Source: Symplocastrum torsivum CPER-KK1 (lineage in GTDB: Bacteria; Cyanobacteriota; Cyanobacteriia; Cyanobacteriales; Coleofasciculaceae). From it: DNA of 64,000 nucleotides. Of the stretch, positions 1-8,885 are shown piece by piece. The notes under the pieces were generated by a model, which saw nothing but the letters and a program-made list of their open reading frames with translations, was not told where the DNA came from and did no database searches. The position numbers were made by a program, and so were the translations under genes. Each line of letters begins with the position of its first letter. Positions within the stretch are counted from its first letter, which is position 1. The stretch spans positions 1 to 64,000 of the forward strand of contig JAHHIF010000016.1 in NCBI GenBank assembly GCA_019358875.1. Direction: 5' to 3'.

Positions 1-282
1 GAGGCAGTAATGGCTCGATTAGTTTCCACTCTTGATCGGTTAAGCTGCTGGAGTACGGCATTGCTTAGGGTAGTGCATTTCTCTGTGATCTTAGCTTGTC
101 CTCAAAGATCTCAAATGGGTTCTATAGAGGTGCAATACTCGTTTGATGGGGAACAGTACACGATGCTACGTCTTGGCTATCTCACCCCAGTTGAGACAGT
201 AAGTGTGGGAGTAATGTGCGCTTGTCCAGAGGGAAATGGCTTCCCGATGACGTTTGAGGGATTCAAAATTCGCAGCTTGTGA
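1..282 (+). pseudogene. DUF1349-family protein, decayed 3' remnant
   Basis: The last 45 or so residues match the C-terminal signature of DUF1349 beta-sandwich proteins: a YSFDGEQYTMLRLGYL strand, then VGVMCACPEGNGF and MTFEGFKIR. Upstream of this the same frame stays open to the window edge, but its residues (around positions 30-110) do not look like the family. The expected Trp-Leu-Arg strand can be partly picked out in another frame, where a TAG sits in place of a Trp codon. This suggests frameshift and nonsense damage. The alternative is an intact but divergent gene that begins outside the window. The frame ends 9 bases before ureC, so it lies in the urease transcription unit. Function of the family is unknown to me. 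Confidence 0.5.
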
Positions 283-291
283 GGAGCATCT

Positions 292-2019
292 ATGAGTTAC
301 AGAATGGATCGTCGTGCTTATGCGGAAACCTTTGGTCCAACAGTAGGCGATCGCGTTCGTCTTGCGGATACAGAATTATTCATTGAAGTTGAACGCGATT
401 ACACCACGTATGGTGATGAGGTGAAGTTTGGTGGCGGGAAGGTAATTCGTGATGGTATGGGACAATCTCCCATCTCCAACGCTGATGGTGCAGTTGACAT
501 GGTGATTACCAACGCCTTAATCCTCGACTGGTGGGGCATCGTCAAAGCTGATATTGGGATACAAGACGGCAAAATTCGCAAAATTGGCAAAGCGGGAAAT
601 CCTTATATTCAGGACAACGTAGACATTATCATTGGACCTGGTACAGAAATTGTGGCTGGGGAAGGACATATTCTCACAGCAGGGGGGATCGATTGCCACA
701 TTCACTTTATCTGTCCCCAACAAATCGAAGTTGCGATCGCCTCTGGTATAACCACAATGATTGGTGGTGGAACAGGTCCCGCAACAGGAACAAATGCAAC
801 CACTTGCACACCTGGTCCTTGGAACATTTACCGGATGCTGCAAGCCGCTGAAGCCTTCCCAATCAATCTCGGCTTTTTAGGTAAAGGGAATAGTAGTCAG
901 CCTCAAGCACTGGTAGAACAACTTGCGGCTGGGGCAATGGGCTTAAAGTTACACGAAGACTGGGGAACGACACCAGCAACGATTGATACCTGTTTGAGTG
1001 TTGCAGATAACTATGACGTTCAGGTAGCAATTCACACCGACACCCTGAACGAAGCCGGATTTGTGGAATCGACCATTGCTGCTTTCAAAAATCGCACGAT
1101 CCACACCTACCACACCGAAGGGGCAGGTGGTGGACACGCCCCAGACATTATTAAAGTGTGCGCTGAAGCGAATGTGCTGCCTTCTTCCACTAACCCAACA
1201 CGTCCCTACACTCTTAACACCCTGGAAGAACACCTAGATATGTTGATGGTGTGTCACCACTTGGATCGAGGGATTCCTGAAGATGTGGCGTTTGCGGAGT
1301 CCAGGATTCGGAGAGAAACGATTGCAGCAGAAGACATTCTGCACGATTTAGGTGCATTCAGTATGATTGCCTCGGACTCCCAAGCGATGGGACGAGTGGG
1401 AGAGGTGATTATTCGCACCTGGCAGACAGCCCACAAAATGAAAGTGCAGCGTGGTTTTCTCTCTTCTCCTGACTTAGGAGAAGGACAGGGAGTGCAGGCG
1501 GACAATTTCCGGGCAAAGCGCTACATTGCCAAGTACACGATTAATCCTGCGATCGCACATGGGATTGCTGAGTATGTTGGTTCTGTGGAAGAAGGCAAGC
1601 TAGCCGATTTGTGTCTTTGGAAACCTGCATTTTTTGGCGTGAAACCAGAGATGGTGATTAAAGGGGGTGCGATCGCCTGGGCGCAAATGGGTGATGCAAA
1701 TGCTAGTATTCCCACACCCCAACCTGTTCATATGCGTCCGATGTTTGGCAGTTTTGGAAATGCGATCGCTGCAACATCCCTTACCTTTGTTTCCCAAGCT
1801 GCATTAGAAAACGAAATTCCCACTCAAATCGGCTTACAAAAACCTGCTATTGCTGTCTCAAACACTCGGCAACTCAGCAAGCGGGACATGAAGCTAAACG
1901 AAGCCCTACCCCACATGGAAGTAGACCCAGAAACCTACGAAGTCAGGGCTGACGGAGAATTATTAACCTGTGAACCCGCAACGGTTTTACCAATGGCACA
2001 GCGTTACTTTTTGTTTTAG
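292..2019 (+). CDS. ureC: urease subunit alpha (UreC)
   Basis: This is the catalytic subunit of the cytoplasmic nickel urease, which hydrolyses urea to ammonia and carbamate. The 575 residues are close to the usual ~570. Visible active-site elements, in order, are the nickel ligands in GGIDCHIHF, the carbamylated lysine in GLKLHEDWG, the histidines in AIHTDTLNE and [12 protein letters not shown], the mobile-flap histidine in MVCHHLD, and the Asp ligand in [10 protein letters not shown]. The ATG is preceded by GAGGAG at 281-286 with good spacing, which fixes the start. Other urease subunits and the accessory genes ureD-G are not visible; ureA and ureB would be expected to the left. Identification is certain from motifs. 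Confidence 0.98.
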   Translation: MSYRMDRRAYAETFGPTVGDRVRLADTELFIEVERDYTTYGDEVKFGGGKVIRDGMGQSPISNADGAVDMVITNALILDWWGIVKADIGIQDGKIRKIGKAGNPYIQDNVDIIIGPGTEIVAGEGHILTAGGIDCHIHFICPQQIEVAIASGITTMIGGGTGPATGTNATTCTPGPWNIYRMLQAAEAFPINLGFLGKGNSSQPQALVEQLAAGAMGLKLHEDWGTTPATIDTCLSVADNYDVQVAIHTDTLNEAGFVESTIAAFKNRTIHTYHTEGAGGGHAPDIIKVCAEANVLPSSTNPTRPYTLNTLEEHLDMLMVCHHLDRGIPEDVAFAESRIRRETIAAEDILHDLGAFSMIASDSQAMGRVGEVIIRTWQTAHKMKVQRGFLSSPDLGEGQGVQADNFRAKRYIAKYTINPAIAHGIAEYVGSVEEGKLADLCLWKPAFFGVKPEMVIKGGAIAWAQMGDANASIPTPQPVHMRPMFGSFGNAIAATSLTFVSQAALENEIPTQIGLQKPAIAVSNTRQLSKRDMKLNEALPHMEVDPETYEVRADGELLTCEPATVLPMAQRYFLF

Positions 2020-2034
2020 TCATGTCAGAGGTTC

Positions 2035-2090
2035 AGATTCCCGACTTCTTAAAGAAGTCGGGAATCTCGCCTTCACGAATTATTTAGGAC
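2035..2090 (-). repeat. 56-bp dispersed palindromic repeat, copy 1
   Basis: The element contains a perfect 16-bp inverted repeat (arms 2035-2050 and 2052-2067, core ATTCCCGACTTCTT) followed by a single-copy tail ending in ACGAATTATTTAGGAC. It lies 15 bases after the ureC stop. The reverse complement matches 9258-9313 over its whole 56 bp with only a few differences, so this is a mobile or amplified unit rather than a simple terminator. It could still fold as a strong hairpin in the ureC transcript. Confidence 0.85.
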
Positions 2091-2275
2091 GGCTATATGT
2101 TAATAAATGTCTAAATTATCCGGATTTTAAAATAACCCAATCGGGTGAATCTCTTAAATAATATTTACCCAGTAAATCCAAACTTAACTAGAAATAAATT
2201 TAGCTGGAACAATTTTTTTTCCTATCTGTCGATTAAGTATCCGCATAGGTATTTACTAAGTAGAGAGGGTTTTCA

Positions 2276-2956
2276 ATGTTTAACTTCCATTCATTTAAAT
2301 CAGGAACTGCTGCGCTACTAGCACTAGCAATTAGTAGCAGTACTGTTGTCCCCCTCATCACATCAGCACCCGCTTTAGCTCAACGTCGTCCTGCCCAAAG
2401 GGAACAAATTAACATCGTTGTTCCTTCTGGTACGTCTATTCCTGTGCGATACGACAAAGACAAAGTTGTTGTCATGCCTGATGAAACAGTGCCTTTGACC
2501 TTAACCGTGGCAAGAGATGTCAAAGCAAGTGATGGCAAAGTTCTAATTCGCGAAGGTAGCGAAATCACAGGTGAGCTCAAACCTGTATCTGGAGGAACTC
2601 AGTTTGTTGCAAAGCAGCTAACTTTGTATCGTCCTCGCCTTGAAAGGCAGACAAGACCATTCACGATTAGTGGCACCTCTAATGTAGTGAGAAGAACAGA
2701 AGAAATTACTCAAGGAGCGAGTACAGGTTCAATTCTACAAGGTGCTGCAATTGGGGGTGCGGCGGCAGCAGCGATCGCAGCCCTTATTGGCGATCGCGCA
2801 ATTGCGACTGAAGAAATTCTTGGTGGTGCTGGATTAGGTGCGATCGGTGGGTTCTTTTTGAACCGGAAAAAAGCGAATGTTCTTGTTGTCTATCCTGACC
2901 AGGACTTGGCTGTGAAATTATCGTCTCAATTTGCCTTCGTCTCATCATCTTATTAA
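2276..2956 (+). CDS. secreted protein with glycine-rich segment, unknown function
   Basis: I do not recognise a named family. Residues 1-36 look like a Sec signal peptide: charged start, hydrophobic stretch AALLALAISSSTVVPLI, then APALA as a probable cleavage site. The mature part starts with a beta-rich segment in which a basal reactivity- or pressure-type phrase (VPSGTSIPVRYDKDKVVVMPDETVPLTLTV is the general region, residues 48-77) resembles domains that set envelope protein thresholds. Residues 150-200 hold a glycine/alanine-rich zipper able to insert in membrane or self-associate. The C-terminus (YPDQDLAVKLSS) is again beta-like. AGAGAGG precedes the ATG. A terminator follows, so it is probably monocistronic. 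Cell envelope location is inferred. Confidence 0.8.
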   Translation: MFNFHSFKSGTAALLALAISSSTVVPLITSAPALAQRRPAQREQINIVVPSGTSIPVRYDKDKVVVMPDETVPLTLTVARDVKASDGKVLIREGSEITGELKPVSGGTQFVAKQLTLYRPRLERQTRPFTISGTSNVVRRTEEITQGASTGSILQGAAIGGAAAAAIAALIGDRAIATEEILGGAGLGAIGGFFLNRKKANVLVVYPDQDLAVKLSSQFAFVSSSY

Positions 2957-2976
2957 AGAGAAAGATGAAGGTAGCT

Positions 2977-3011
2977 GGTAGGGGCAAAAACCTTACGCCC
3001 CTACCATTTTT
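2977..3011 (+). terminator. rho-independent terminator of the preceding secreted-protein gene
   Basis: Perfect 9-bp stem GGTAGGGGC / GCCCCTACC (2977-2985 and 2997-3005) followed by ATTTTTAC. It sits 20 bases after the stop at 2956. The stem sequence is also a common palindromic repeat in cyanobacterial intergenic DNA; related GTAGGG palindromes occur at 4856-4881 and 32384-32413. Confidence 0.65.
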
Positions 3012-3020
3012 ACAATGGAT

Positions 3021-3212
3021 TTATTGGCACTTACCTAACTGTTTAGGTAAATCGAACACCACTTTGAATTGGATGTTCGGAATACGCTGACGACACAACT
3101 GAAGATGCCCGTCCGCATCTGAGCGACTATGGTAGCGACCAATAATCACCCATTGCAGATTAGGCAGTAGACGAGCAACAGCCCAAGGCTTGAGGCAGTC
3201 TCTGTAAGTCAT
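3021..3212 (-). CDS. small conserved-looking protein, unknown function
   Basis: A 63-residue protein with the pattern AVARLLPNLQWVIIGRY, a charged RSDADGHLQ helix and a C-terminal IQFKVVFD strand. It resembles small cyanobacterial proteins that I remember only as hypothetical, with a beta-alpha-beta layout like SPOR-type repeats; this resemblance is by eye. AAGGAG precedes the ATG on the minus strand with about 10 bases spacing, which supports a real gene. It ends only 10 bases from the terminator of the convergent upstream gene. A hairpin with 8-bp arms lies in its leader. Function unknown. Confidence 0.6.
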   Translation of the reverse strand: MTYRDCLKPWAVARLLPNLQWVIIGRYHSRSDADGHLQLCRQRIPNIQFKVVFDLPKQLGKCQ

Positions 3213-3247
3213 AATAAACTTGTCTCCTTTGTAATTTGGGAGCCAGA

Positions 3248-3282
3248 GCCAGCGCGGAAACTTGGTAGGTAGAGGCGCTGGC
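3248..3282 (-). promoter_or_regulatory. leader hairpin upstream of the 63-residue gene
   Basis: Perfect 8-bp inverted repeat GCCAGCGC / GCGCTGGC (3248-3255, 3275-3282) with a 19-base loop, lying 36-70 bases upstream of the minus-strand start at 3212. It could be an operator or a 5' UTR hairpin. No T-run follows on either strand, so a terminator is unlikely. Confidence 0.3.
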
Positions 3283-3397
3283 TTCTGACTTGCTATAAAA
3301 ATAGCACATAAATTAACTTATTAACAAGTGCATTAACTTTCAGAGATTAACGGATTACTGTCAGAATGGACTAAAGTACCTTATCGTTAGTGAAACT

Positions 3398-3562
3398 GTG
3401 GCTGAAGACTCAATTAGGGTCTACCTATCAAAAGAAAAGAAAGTGCGCTTTAAGGCTGCCTGTGTCTTGCAAGACAGGGACATGAGCGATGTGGTTAATG
3501 AACTGATAGACCAGTGGCTAGAGCAAAATGAAACACCCCCACAGCAGCAAAAAAACAGGTGA
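3398..3562 (+). CDS. small ribbon-helix-helix (CopG/ParG-like) DNA-binding protein
   Basis: A 54-residue frame begins at GTG 3398 and ends at TGA 3560-3562. It reads as a ribbon-helix-helix protein: strand SIRVYLSKEKKVRFK, helix AACVLQDRDM, then the second helix SDVVNELIDQWLEQN and a short polar tail. The pattern strand-KxxKxxFK-A-DM(S/T)DVVNxLIDxWL is typical of the cyanobacterial and plasmid RHH group, which act as dimeric repressors, antitoxins or partition proteins. No in-frame ATG exists nearby and the Shine-Dalgarno is weak, so the exact start is uncertain. No toxin-like partner gene adjoins it on the same strand. Confidence 0.6.
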   Translation: MAEDSIRVYLSKEKKVRFKAACVLQDRDMSDVVNELIDQWLEQNETPPQQQKNR

Positions 3563-4300
3563 GTAGGTAGTGAGGGCGTTTTGCCAGAAGAGAGCAAAGC
3601 TGAATGTGGAACCATCACTCGTTCTTTCCCTAGCTTGGGTGGTCGCCTAGTTAACCCATTGCCATCAGTACAAATTTTGTGGTTGAGGGTGATGGCGCTT
3701 TCTCTCCATAATGCGATCGCACCCTTACTTTGCCTTGGCAACTTGGTACTTGTGACTACATAAGCAAGTATTTAGGAAATTGGTATTACCTGTAGAGAAG
3801 TGACTTGTTAAGGAATTTCTACAGACGGCACAATGACTGAAAAAAACACCCTCTGGACATCTGCTTTCCAGAGGGCACCGGATGAAATTCGTATTTAAAG
3901 CTTACTGAGCAAGTGTGAATAATTTGTGAATAGAGCATTTGCTCATAATGCGATGCTCGTATCGGATATTTGCAAATCGCCCACAAACTAGAAGTCTGGC
4001 ACTATACAAACTAAGTCCGCCTATACGGATTCAATTCAGCCTGTGGAGGCAGGCTTTGAATGCAATAGCTGCGATTTCCGTTTCTCCTGGTATTTTTGCA
4101 AAATTGAGATGCACCCTGATGTGATCGCTTTCTTAAAAAGCATTGCTTTAGTCGAGAGTTCAGAAGAATCTATTTTTTAGGCTCTCCCTTTACCTAAATT
4201 AATTCTCCTGTTCCTGAAAACGCAAAGTTTTCCGAAAATAAATTACTCACAGCTTAGCAAGCTTACTTATTAACTTTCTTAAGTATGATGAGCGCTCTCA
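3563..4300. other. 738-bp region without a convincing gene
   Basis: Frames in this stretch have no recognisable protein character. The one clear element is the minus-strand terminator at 3840-3875. The region between that terminator and the small minus-strand RHH gene at 4301-4459 may be its long 3' UTR or may hold a short RNA transcribed leftwards. Confidence 0.5.
3840..3875 (-). terminator. strong rho-independent terminator facing left
   Basis: Perfect 9-bp stem CCCTCTGGA / TCCAGAGGG (3849-3857, 3867-3875) with a 9-base loop. On the minus strand it is followed after TG by a run of seven T (3840-3846 read as A on the plus strand). The nearest upstream minus-strand gene stops 425 bases away, so it either ends a long 3' UTR or an unannotated small RNA. 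Confidence 0.65.
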
Positions 4301-4459
4301 TCAGTCCTTTTTCTCTTTTTGTTGACGCTCTTTTACAGCCTGAGTCAACAGGTATGTTGCCAGACTACTCAATGAGCGACTTTCTTCTTCAGCCCATTTT
4401 TCTAAGGCTGTTTGAATTTCTTCTGGTAGATATGCCGTTACTCGCCCTTTTAGTTTCAT
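4301..4459 (-). CDS. small ribbon-helix-helix protein (antitoxin/repressor type)
   Basis: A 52-residue minus-strand gene. The sequence starts MKLKGRVTAYLPEEIQTALE and continues KWAEEESRSLSSLATYLL and TQAVKERQQKEKK. It has the RHH layout: a DNA-contacting strand (GRVTAYLP), helix 1 (EEIQTALEKWAEEE), the R-S-L-S turn, and helix 2 (LATYLLTQAVKE). Closely similar short proteins are common on cyanobacterial plasmids and chromosomes. The protein at 56073-56300 in this window shares the TxYxPxE-x-EKWAEEExRS core. No adjacent toxin gene is seen on this strand; a decayed frame lies just upstream (4689-4820). Confidence 0.7.
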   Translation of the reverse strand: MKLKGRVTAYLPEEIQTALEKWAEEESRSLSSLATYLLTQAVKERQQKEKKD

Positions 4460-4688
4460 CAGCTCTACAGTTTGATGATTTAAGATACTTCATTATATAT
4501 CTGTTTAGAGCTGACTATCCATTACTTTTGTTAAACAGACTATTATATCACAATACAGGGTGTACAGTCTTATCCTCAAGCTGAATAAATGCACTCCTTA
4601 TGAAGTCAAACCAAAACATCAATCAAACATTAACTTGCTCCACCTGTCTTGGCACCGCTTCAGGAGCATCTAGAATTGTGCGATCGCT

Positions 4689-4820
4689 TCAATTAGAAGA
4701 GATTAAATCTTCAATATTTTGCAGAAGTGTAGAACAAATCTCATCTAAAGGAAGGTCATTTTAATCCTGAGCAAATAAGTTTTCTATCTCAATCCGATCT
4801 CTTCGAGTCCTAACAACATC
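4689..4820 (-). pseudogene. fragment of an unidentified gene, cut by a MITE and an in-frame stop
   Basis: On the minus strand one frame runs from the MITE edge at 4820 to a stop at 4689. It reads DVVRTRRDRIEIENLFAQD, then a TAA at 4761-4763, then NDLPLDEICSTLLQNIEDL. Both halves are in the same frame and both look like soluble protein, which suggests one former C-terminal region broken by a nonsense codon. The 5' part would lie beyond the MITE, but I could not follow it there. I do not recognise the family. Confidence 0.3.
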
Positions 4821-4905
4821 AGGACTTACGCAAAATCATTCATCAAACTCTAGATGTAGGGTGCGTCACGACGCACCCTACTAGTAAAGTTACTGCGTAA
4901 GTCCT
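4821..4905. mobile_element. MITE-like element with AGGACTTACGCA terminal inverted repeats
   Basis: Perfect 12-bp terminal inverted repeats AGGACTTACGCA (4821-4832) and TGCGTAAGTCCT (4894-4905) bound an 85-bp element. Inside is a second perfect palindrome, GTAGGGTGCGTC and its complement (4856-4867, 4870-4881). There is no room for a transposase. This end sequence is, to my memory, widespread in cyanobacterial genomes. I see no clear target-site duplication at the flanks. Confidence 0.8.
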
Positions 4906-5040
4906 AAAGGTAGAAACTTGCTAAAGCAACAGTTGGGGCTGTCCAACAATGCAAATCCATTGGACAGGTAGAAAATTGGCAGTGAGGAGATAAGGAAAAT
5001 GTGGGAGACAAGGAGCATTTTTAGAAAGTTCCTCGATTTT

Positions 5041-5080
5041 CCATTCCCAATTCCCAATCCCCAATTCCCAATTCCCCCTT
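5041..5080. repeat. STRR heptamer array (CCCAATT type)
   Basis: Degenerate tandem heptamers of the CCCAATT / CCAATTC kind lie directly after the proA stop codon on the proA transcript. Such arrays are a recognised cyanobacterial intergenic repeat. Similar arrays occur at 26581-26619 and inside coding sequence at 6844-6890 and 13363-13466. Confidence 0.75.
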
Positions 5081-6395
5081 ACAGATCCCGATGAGTGAAA
5101 GGTCTTGCATTCTCACCCACGTAGTTGGCAACAATGTGACCATTCCCTGCGACTTGGTACTTGTAAGTCACCAATCCTTCTAACCCCACTGGCCCACGAG
5201 GTGGCATTTTCTGCGTACTGATTCCTACTTCTGCCCCTAAACCATAACGGAAGCCATCAGCAAAGCGCGTGGAACAGTTGTGGAAGACACTAGCGGAATC
5301 GACTTGAGCAAGGAAGGTGTCAGCAACAGCTTGGTCTTCGGTGACAATTGCATCCGTATGCTGGGAACCGTAGGTATTAATGTGGTCAATAGCAGCGTCT
5401 AGGGAATCTACTACTTTGATTGAGAGAATTAAATCGCTGTATTCAGTAGACCAATCCTCCTCGGTTGCTGGGACAACGCTGTAACTAGTATTAAGAATGT
5501 TTTGGGTTGCCTCATCGCCTCGCAGTTCTACGTTGCGTTTATGCAAAGCGGCTGCGGCTAGAGGTAGGAACGTCGGTGCGATCGCAGAATTGACAAGTAG
5601 CGTTTCCATCGCACAGCAAGCGGCTGGATATTGAGTTTTTGCATCAACCGTGATGTCTACCGCCTTTTGCAAGTCAGCGACTTGATCGATATAGACATGA
5701 CAAATGCCATCGGCATGACCTAGTACCGGAATGCGAGTATTCTCCTGCACAAACCGAACAAAGGAGTTGGAACCTCTCGGAATAATCAAATCAATGTACT
5801 CATCCAACTGCAACAGTGCGATCGTTTCCTCTCTCGTGGTTAACAGTTGGATAGCGGCTGGATCAACCGCCGTTGCTGATAAGGCTTGGTGAATGACCCT
5901 TACAAGGGTTTCACAAGAGCGAATCGCTTCCTTGCCGCCTTTGAGAATAACGCCGTTACCCGATTTGATGGCTAGTGTAGTGATTTGAATCAACGCATCG
6001 GGACGTGCTTCAAAGATGATGCCCAAAACGCCGACGGGACAAGTAACTTGCTTCAGAATTAAGCCTTCGTCCAGTTCGCGATGGATTGGCACGGCACCGA
6101 CTGGATCACTCAGCTTACCAACATCTCTAACGCCATCAATCGCGGCTTTTAGCTTGGTTTCGTCTAATTTCAAGCGATTGTACAAGGGCTTAGGAATTCC
6201 ATCGGTCTGTGCAGCGACGCAATCAGCCGCGTTTGCTGCCAGGATTTCAGGAGTTGCTGCTTCTAAGGCGATCGCGATCGCTTCGATTGCCTGATTCTTT
6301 GCTTCTGTTGGCAACACCGCCAGTTGTCGTGCCGCTTGACGACAAGCTTTGGCGATCGCACTCAAGGGTAGGGACGCAACTGGAGAAGCAGTCAT
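5079..6395 (-). CDS. proA: gamma-glutamyl phosphate reductase (ProA)
   Basis: ProA reduces gamma-glutamyl phosphate with NADPH to glutamate-5-semialdehyde, the second step of proline synthesis. The 438 residues fit the cyanobacterial length. Seen motifs are the N-terminal helical region rich in Ala, the cofactor-loop signature [30 protein letters not shown], and [14 protein letters not shown] with the catalytic Cys. The C-terminus [18 protein letters not shown] is also typical. The start ATG at 6395 gives a normal N-terminus. It is read alone, divergent from the M48 protease gene. The glutamate kinase proB is not in this window. Confidence 0.97.
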   Translation of the reverse strand: MTASPVASLPLSAIAKACRQAARQLAVLPTEAKNQAIEAIAIALEAATPEILAANAADCVAAQTDGIPKPLYNRLKLDETKLKAAIDGVRDVGKLSDPVGAVPIHRELDEGLILKQVTCPVGVLGIIFEARPDALIQITTLAIKSGNGVILKGGKEAIRSCETLVRVIHQALSATAVDPAAIQLLTTREETIALLQLDEYIDLIIPRGSNSFVRFVQENTRIPVLGHADGICHVYIDQVADLQKAVDITVDAKTQYPAACCAMETLLVNSAIAPTFLPLAAAALHKRNVELRGDEATQNILNTSYSVVPATEEDWSTEYSDLILSIKVVDSLDAAIDHINTYGSQHTDAIVTEDQAVADTFLAQVDSASVFHNCSTRFADGFRYGLGAEVGISTQKMPPRGPVGLEGLVTYKYQVAGNGHIVANYVGENARPFTHRDL

Positions 6396-6584
6396 GGATT
6401 TTGGGCAGGTACTGAAGACGTAATCTCCAATTTTAGCAAACGATGCCCAGATACAGTCTGCCTATCTCTAAAGTCTTCAATGATTGACGTTTCAAGCAAC
6501 TTTTGCGAATTTTCTGCGATCACTGGTGTATCTAAGAGTCTTACTTGACCGAGTACCAATATTGCTTTTTAAGGGAGATGCCTT

Positions 6585-8624
6585 ATGTCACTCCAAGCTG
6601 GATTAGAAGCCCTTAAACAAGGCAATCACCGAGAGGCAGTTCAACTCCTGAAAGAATTTTGCCAGTACTATACCCAGGAAGGTTCTAAAGATTATATTCA
6701 GGCTCAGATTGGGTTGGTCAGGGGATATCACCGATTGGGTGAAACAGAACAAGCGATCGCACTTTGCCAAAAGTTGGCGACGAACAGAAATTCCCAGGTA
6801 AGCCGTTGGGCAACTCAAGCTCTCCGGACTTTTACGAAGACCCAAACTCCCCCAATCCCCCAAATTACCCAAATCCCTCAAGCACTCGCAACAGTATCAC
6901 CAACAGTTGATCAACCCAATCCCATACAAAAAGCGGGTCGTGCGGCTAAAGCGGGGGTCAAGTTAGCTCTAGCAGGTAAGGTCGGTAATCTGGCTTTGGC
7001 TTCTGGTGTCACCATCTCCTTGTTATTCGGCATGGTGTTGGCGTTGAGTTTAGGGGTTGTGTTTCTTCTTGATAGCGATAAGCCAACCTTGAGTTTTGCG
7101 ATCGCAATTGGTTTTACCTTAGTTTTCAACATCGCTGCCTTTTTCCTCTCTCCCTTGCTCATGGACTTAACCCAAAAGTGGCTCTACCAAACGCGCTGGG
7201 TGAGTCTTGCCGAGGTTGAGCGTCATAGTCCTGAGGCAGCAAAGGTAATTCAGCGTGTCTGTCAAGCGAACAAACTGAAAACACCCCGACTGGGAATCAT
7301 TGACGACAAAAATCCAACCGCTTTCACCTATGGTTCTCTCCCAAACAGCGCACGTCTGGTGGTTAGTGAGGGATTGTTTACCTATTTGGATGAGGAGGAA
7401 ATTGCTACCGTCTATGCTCACGAACTCGGTCACATCGTGCATTGGGACTTTGCCGTGATGACCTTGGCATCGACGTTGGTACATATCACCTACCTGATTT
7501 ACCTCTTTGCCAGACGCTTGGGACGTGGTAGTAACAGTAAACTCAAAGATGCGGCTGGGACGGCTGCGATCGCGGCTTATGTGTTTTACATCATTGGTAC
7601 CTATTTGCTGCTGTACCTATCCCGGACACGGGAATACTTTGCTGACCACTTTGCCGCAGAGACAACTGGCAACCCTAACGCCCTCTCGCGGGCTTTGGTG
7701 AAAATTGCTTACGGCATTTTAGAAGAGAGCAAGCAAGCTTCAGAACCCAGCCGCTTAATCGAAGGCACTCGTGCCTTGGGTATCTATGACCACAAAGCCG
7801 CCGCGAGTACTGGCACTGCCTACCGCATTGTCCAAAAACCTCGACAGATGGGTCGAGTATTTTTGTGGGATTTGTTTAACCCTTGGGCAGGATTGATGGA
7901 ATTAAATTCCACTCACCCTTTAACGGGTAAACGTATCCGCGCCCTCAGCAGTTATGCAGAACAACTGGGTTTGCCAACCGAGTTTGACATGGGTCAAGTT
8001 GTAGGTGAGAGCAGAAACCTCAGCAAAAAAAAGCTCTATCGCACCTTTGCCTTAGACCTCTTGCTCTTTTGTGCCATGCCAATCGGGTTGGTTATTGGCT
8101 TGCTGATAGGAGTTGCGGTTATGGGTAGCTTCTCAACTGCACCCTTCTCCTTCGCCTTCCTTGGCTTTGGATTAGGAACCCTCATCCGAACCTTTGTGAT
8201 GTTCCCCAGCATCAAGCAAGCACCGGAATCAGATGTACTCAAGTTAATGTCCAATCCTTATGCCAGTCCGTTGCGTGGTCAACCCGTGAAACTTCAAGGT
8301 GAGTTAATTGGTCGTGGCGATGCTGGTTATCAGTTTGGGTCAGATCTGAAACTCCAAGACAGCACTGGCATGATTTATTTACGCTACGCTTCCCGCTTTG
8401 GTGCGATCGGGAATTTCCTATTCGGAATGAATCGTGTCAAGAATCTGCTTGGGGCACAGGTTAGCACGACTGGGTGGTTCAGACGCAGTGTTGTCGCTTG
8501 GGTTGACCTAACTCACCTAACTAGCGAAAGTGGTACCACGGTTAAGAGTTTTCACCGCCTCTGGGCTTTCATTTGGGGAGGAGTGGCAATTTTAGTTGGT
8601 TTGTTTTTACTAAACTTCGTTTAG
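6585..8624 (+). CDS. TPR and M48 (HtpX/STE24-type) membrane metalloprotease
   Basis: A 679-residue zinc endopeptidase of family M48, probably acting on membrane or misfolded proteins. Residues 1-85 form TPR-like helices (GLEALKQGNHREAVQLL). A Pro/Gln linker follows, then two hydrophobic segments near 135-195. The protease domain shows the zinc motif HELGH at about 279-283 and the third ligand region SRTREYFADHFAAE near 350. More hydrophobic segments lie near 485-540, and the C-terminus ends in a membrane helix. GGGAG precedes the ATG. The linker around 6844-6890 is built from CCCCAAT-type heptamers, so an STRR seems to have entered the gene in frame. Confidence 0.93.
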   Translation: MSLQAGLEALKQGNHREAVQLLKEFCQYYTQEGSKDYIQAQIGLVRGYHRLGETEQAIALCQKLATNRNSQVSRWATQALRTFTKTQTPPIPQITQIPQALATVSPTVDQPNPIQKAGRAAKAGVKLALAGKVGNLALASGVTISLLFGMVLALSLGVVFLLDSDKPTLSFAIAIGFTLVFNIAAFFLSPLLMDLTQKWLYQTRWVSLAEVERHSPEAAKVIQRVCQANKLKTPRLGIIDDKNPTAFTYGSLPNSARLVVSEGLFTYLDEEEIATVYAHELGHIVHWDFAVMTLASTLVHITYLIYLFARRLGRGSNSKLKDAAGTAAIAAYVFYIIGTYLLLYLSRTREYFADHFAAETTGNPNALSRALVKIAYGILEESKQASEPSRLIEGTRALGIYDHKAAASTGTAYRIVQKPRQMGRVFLWDLFNPWAGLMELNSTHPLTGKRIRALSSYAEQLGLPTEFDMGQVVGESRNLSKKKLYRTFALDLLLFCAMPIGLVIGLLIGVAVMGSFSTAPFSFAFLGFGLGTLIRTFVMFPSIKQAPESDVLKLMSNPYASPLRGQPVKLQGELIGRGDAGYQFGSDLKLQDSTGMIYLRYASRFGAIGNFLFGMNRVKNLLGAQVSTTGWFRRSVVAWVDLTHLTSESGTTVKSFHRLWAFIWGGVAILVGLFLLNFV

Positions 8625-8631
8625 GACTTTG

Positions 8632-8657
8632 AAGGGGCACAGTACGCTGTGTCCTTT
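8632..8657 (+). terminator. probable terminator of the M48 protease gene
   Basis: Stem AAGGGGCACAG / CTGTGTCCTTT with a TACG loop, two non-Watson-Crick positions, and the T-run formed by the end of the 3' arm. It lies 8 bases after the stop codon. Confidence 0.45.
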
Positions 8658-8885
8658 CAGTAGCGATCTTAGTTAGGTTACCAAACTTTTGATTTGAAAC
8701 GTATAAAGGTTTTCGTTATAGCTAGCGAGATAAACCCTTCTCTCTTTCAAGCATTTTGGAGGTGCATTTTGCTATAATTAAGAAGTGATAAGCGTTACTG
8801 AATAGCCGCTATTGGCACTTTTGATAAACCAAGCAAATCGCAAGTTTGCTTGTTGGCTTTGTTCACTATTCTTTGCTAAGACTAA

